DNA of 5,572 bases from Candidatus Sulfotelmatobacter sp. (GTDB taxonomy: Bacteria; Acidobacteriota; Terriglobia; Terriglobales; Acidobacteriaceae), in the NCBI GenBank assembly GCA_030037515.1, contig JASHRE010000589.1, positions 1 through 5,572 on the forward strand, written 5' to 3'. The notes under the pieces are model-generated. The model was not told the origin of the DNA, ran no database searches, and saw only the letters and a program-made list of their open reading frames with translations. The translations under genes were made by a program, and so were the position numbers. Positions 5,072 through 5,572 of the stretch are shown here, piece by piece. The first letter of the stretch is position 1. Each line of letters begins with the position of its first letter.

Positions 5072-5319
5072 ATTTCCGTCAGCCACTCTTTACAATCGCA
5101 GATCGTAAAGTACGGTTTCGGGACAAAGTAAATGGCCGCCCTCGATAAGAGCGTGGGCCGCTGTGTTTTTGTTCGAAGGTGCGAGCAACATTGTAACGAA
5201 ACAGTTTTTTCTCCCCGGCCGAAAGCTATTTCTCGCAAATTGAGTTCTGCTTGGCCGGAAGCGATTGTGATTGGTTCCCCAGTTGCAACGCACGTACTCT
5301 CCGCAACCATTTGAGCCTA

Positions 5320-5527
5320 TCCCAGGACGGGGAATGCTTCTCGGCGAAGAAACCTGGGACAGACCAGAGCCCCGACCTCGGAGTCACAAACGCGAAGACG
5401 ACTGCGACCCGCTTTTGGTCGCGGCCTTCCTTATTGGATTGCCCTTCTCGAAAATCGAAATGGGATACCGATCCTTGCCTACACAGGCATGTATCCTATC
5501 CCACCACCACACAGCAAAAATGTGTGG
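5320..5527. other. Hairpin cluster, possible structured RNA
   Basis: Four stems occur in a row. TCCCAGG (5320-5326) pairs with CCTGGGA (5353-5359) and encloses a CTTC/GAAG stem. CTGCGACC (5402-5409) pairs with GGTCGCGG (5417-5424). GGATAC (5463-5468) pairs with GTATCC (5491-5496) and encloses TGCCT-ACAC-AGGCA (5476-5489). CCACACA (5507-5513) pairs with TGTGTGG (5521-5527). The third can switch to TGGGATA (5461-5467) with TATCCCA (5497-5503). No known RNA family is recognised and the strand is undetermined. Confidence 0.3.
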
Positions 5528-5572
5528 AAAAGTCGAAGCAAAAACCAGCAGGAATCCCAGAAAGTAGCCGAA

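Larger units (their letters stand above)
5019..5572. other. Right-hand stretch without a supported gene
   Basis: No frame resembles a known protein. The best forward candidate, ATG 5334 to 5567 (77 codons), has AGGA 6 nt upstream and one hydrophobic patch, LLVAAFLIGLPF. Otherwise it is unstructured and unconvincing. Frame 5132-5314 forward and the minus-strand frames 5065-5310 and 5090-5293 overlap one another without RBS support. Also present is a near-perfect direct repeat, GGCCGAAAGC (5217-5226) and GGCCGGAAGC (5253-5262), 36 bp apart. The right half is rich in hairpins and is listed separately. Confidence 0.45.

Noticed and set aside
5501..5510. CCACCACCAC as a possible microsatellite or CRISPR-like repeat
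   Set aside because: Only three units of 3 bp, and there are no regularly spaced repeats anywhere in the window.

Overview
The window looks like an accessory, low-gene-density stretch of a soil-type bacterial chromosome. Acidobacteriota is my best guess. It rests on family resemblance recalled from memory: the 'SAAxRxxIAAAQRARWAK' tails, the small helical protein at 4050-4241, and the mix of IS110 and IS5 type transposases. I ran no search.

Layout from left to right. (1) 1-684 is the remnant of an IS110-family transposase. It enters from outside the window and breaks off inside its C-terminal domain. (2) 685-854 holds a repeated ACCGACAT motif, a candidate sigma-70 promoter and a hairpin-rich leader. 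(3) 855-1106 is an intact 83-residue GlsB/YeaQ/YmgE-type membrane protein. (4) 1107-1692 has no convincing gene. (5) On the minus strand lie a 31-codon membrane micro-ORF with a strong ribosome-binding site (1693-1788) and a decayed gene (1973-2293). The decayed gene keeps its RBS, frame, stop and terminator but has two in-frame stop codons. (6) 2425-3729 is an IS5-family insertion sequence with CTAG on both sides. Its transposase is broken by an 8-bp tandem duplication. (7) 3749-3812 is tRNA-like but has a defective anticodon loop and no acceptor partner. A minus-strand terminator follows it. (8) 4050-4241 is a small helical protein next to an 18-bp perfect palindrome. (9) 4758-5018 is an intact 86-residue protein of unknown function, preceded by tandem ATTGCACG repeats. 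(10) 5019-5572 has no supported gene but carries a run of hairpins, one with two competing pairings.

The genes do not form an operon or pathway. The common theme is decay and insertion: two broken transposases, one gene with nonsense mutations, one tRNA-like remnant, and intact small proteins scattered between them. I see no CRISPR array, toxin-antitoxin pair, phage module or defence system. The best candidates for something undescribed are the structured segment at 5320-5527 and the micro-ORF at 1693-1788. Both are inferences from sequence alone.
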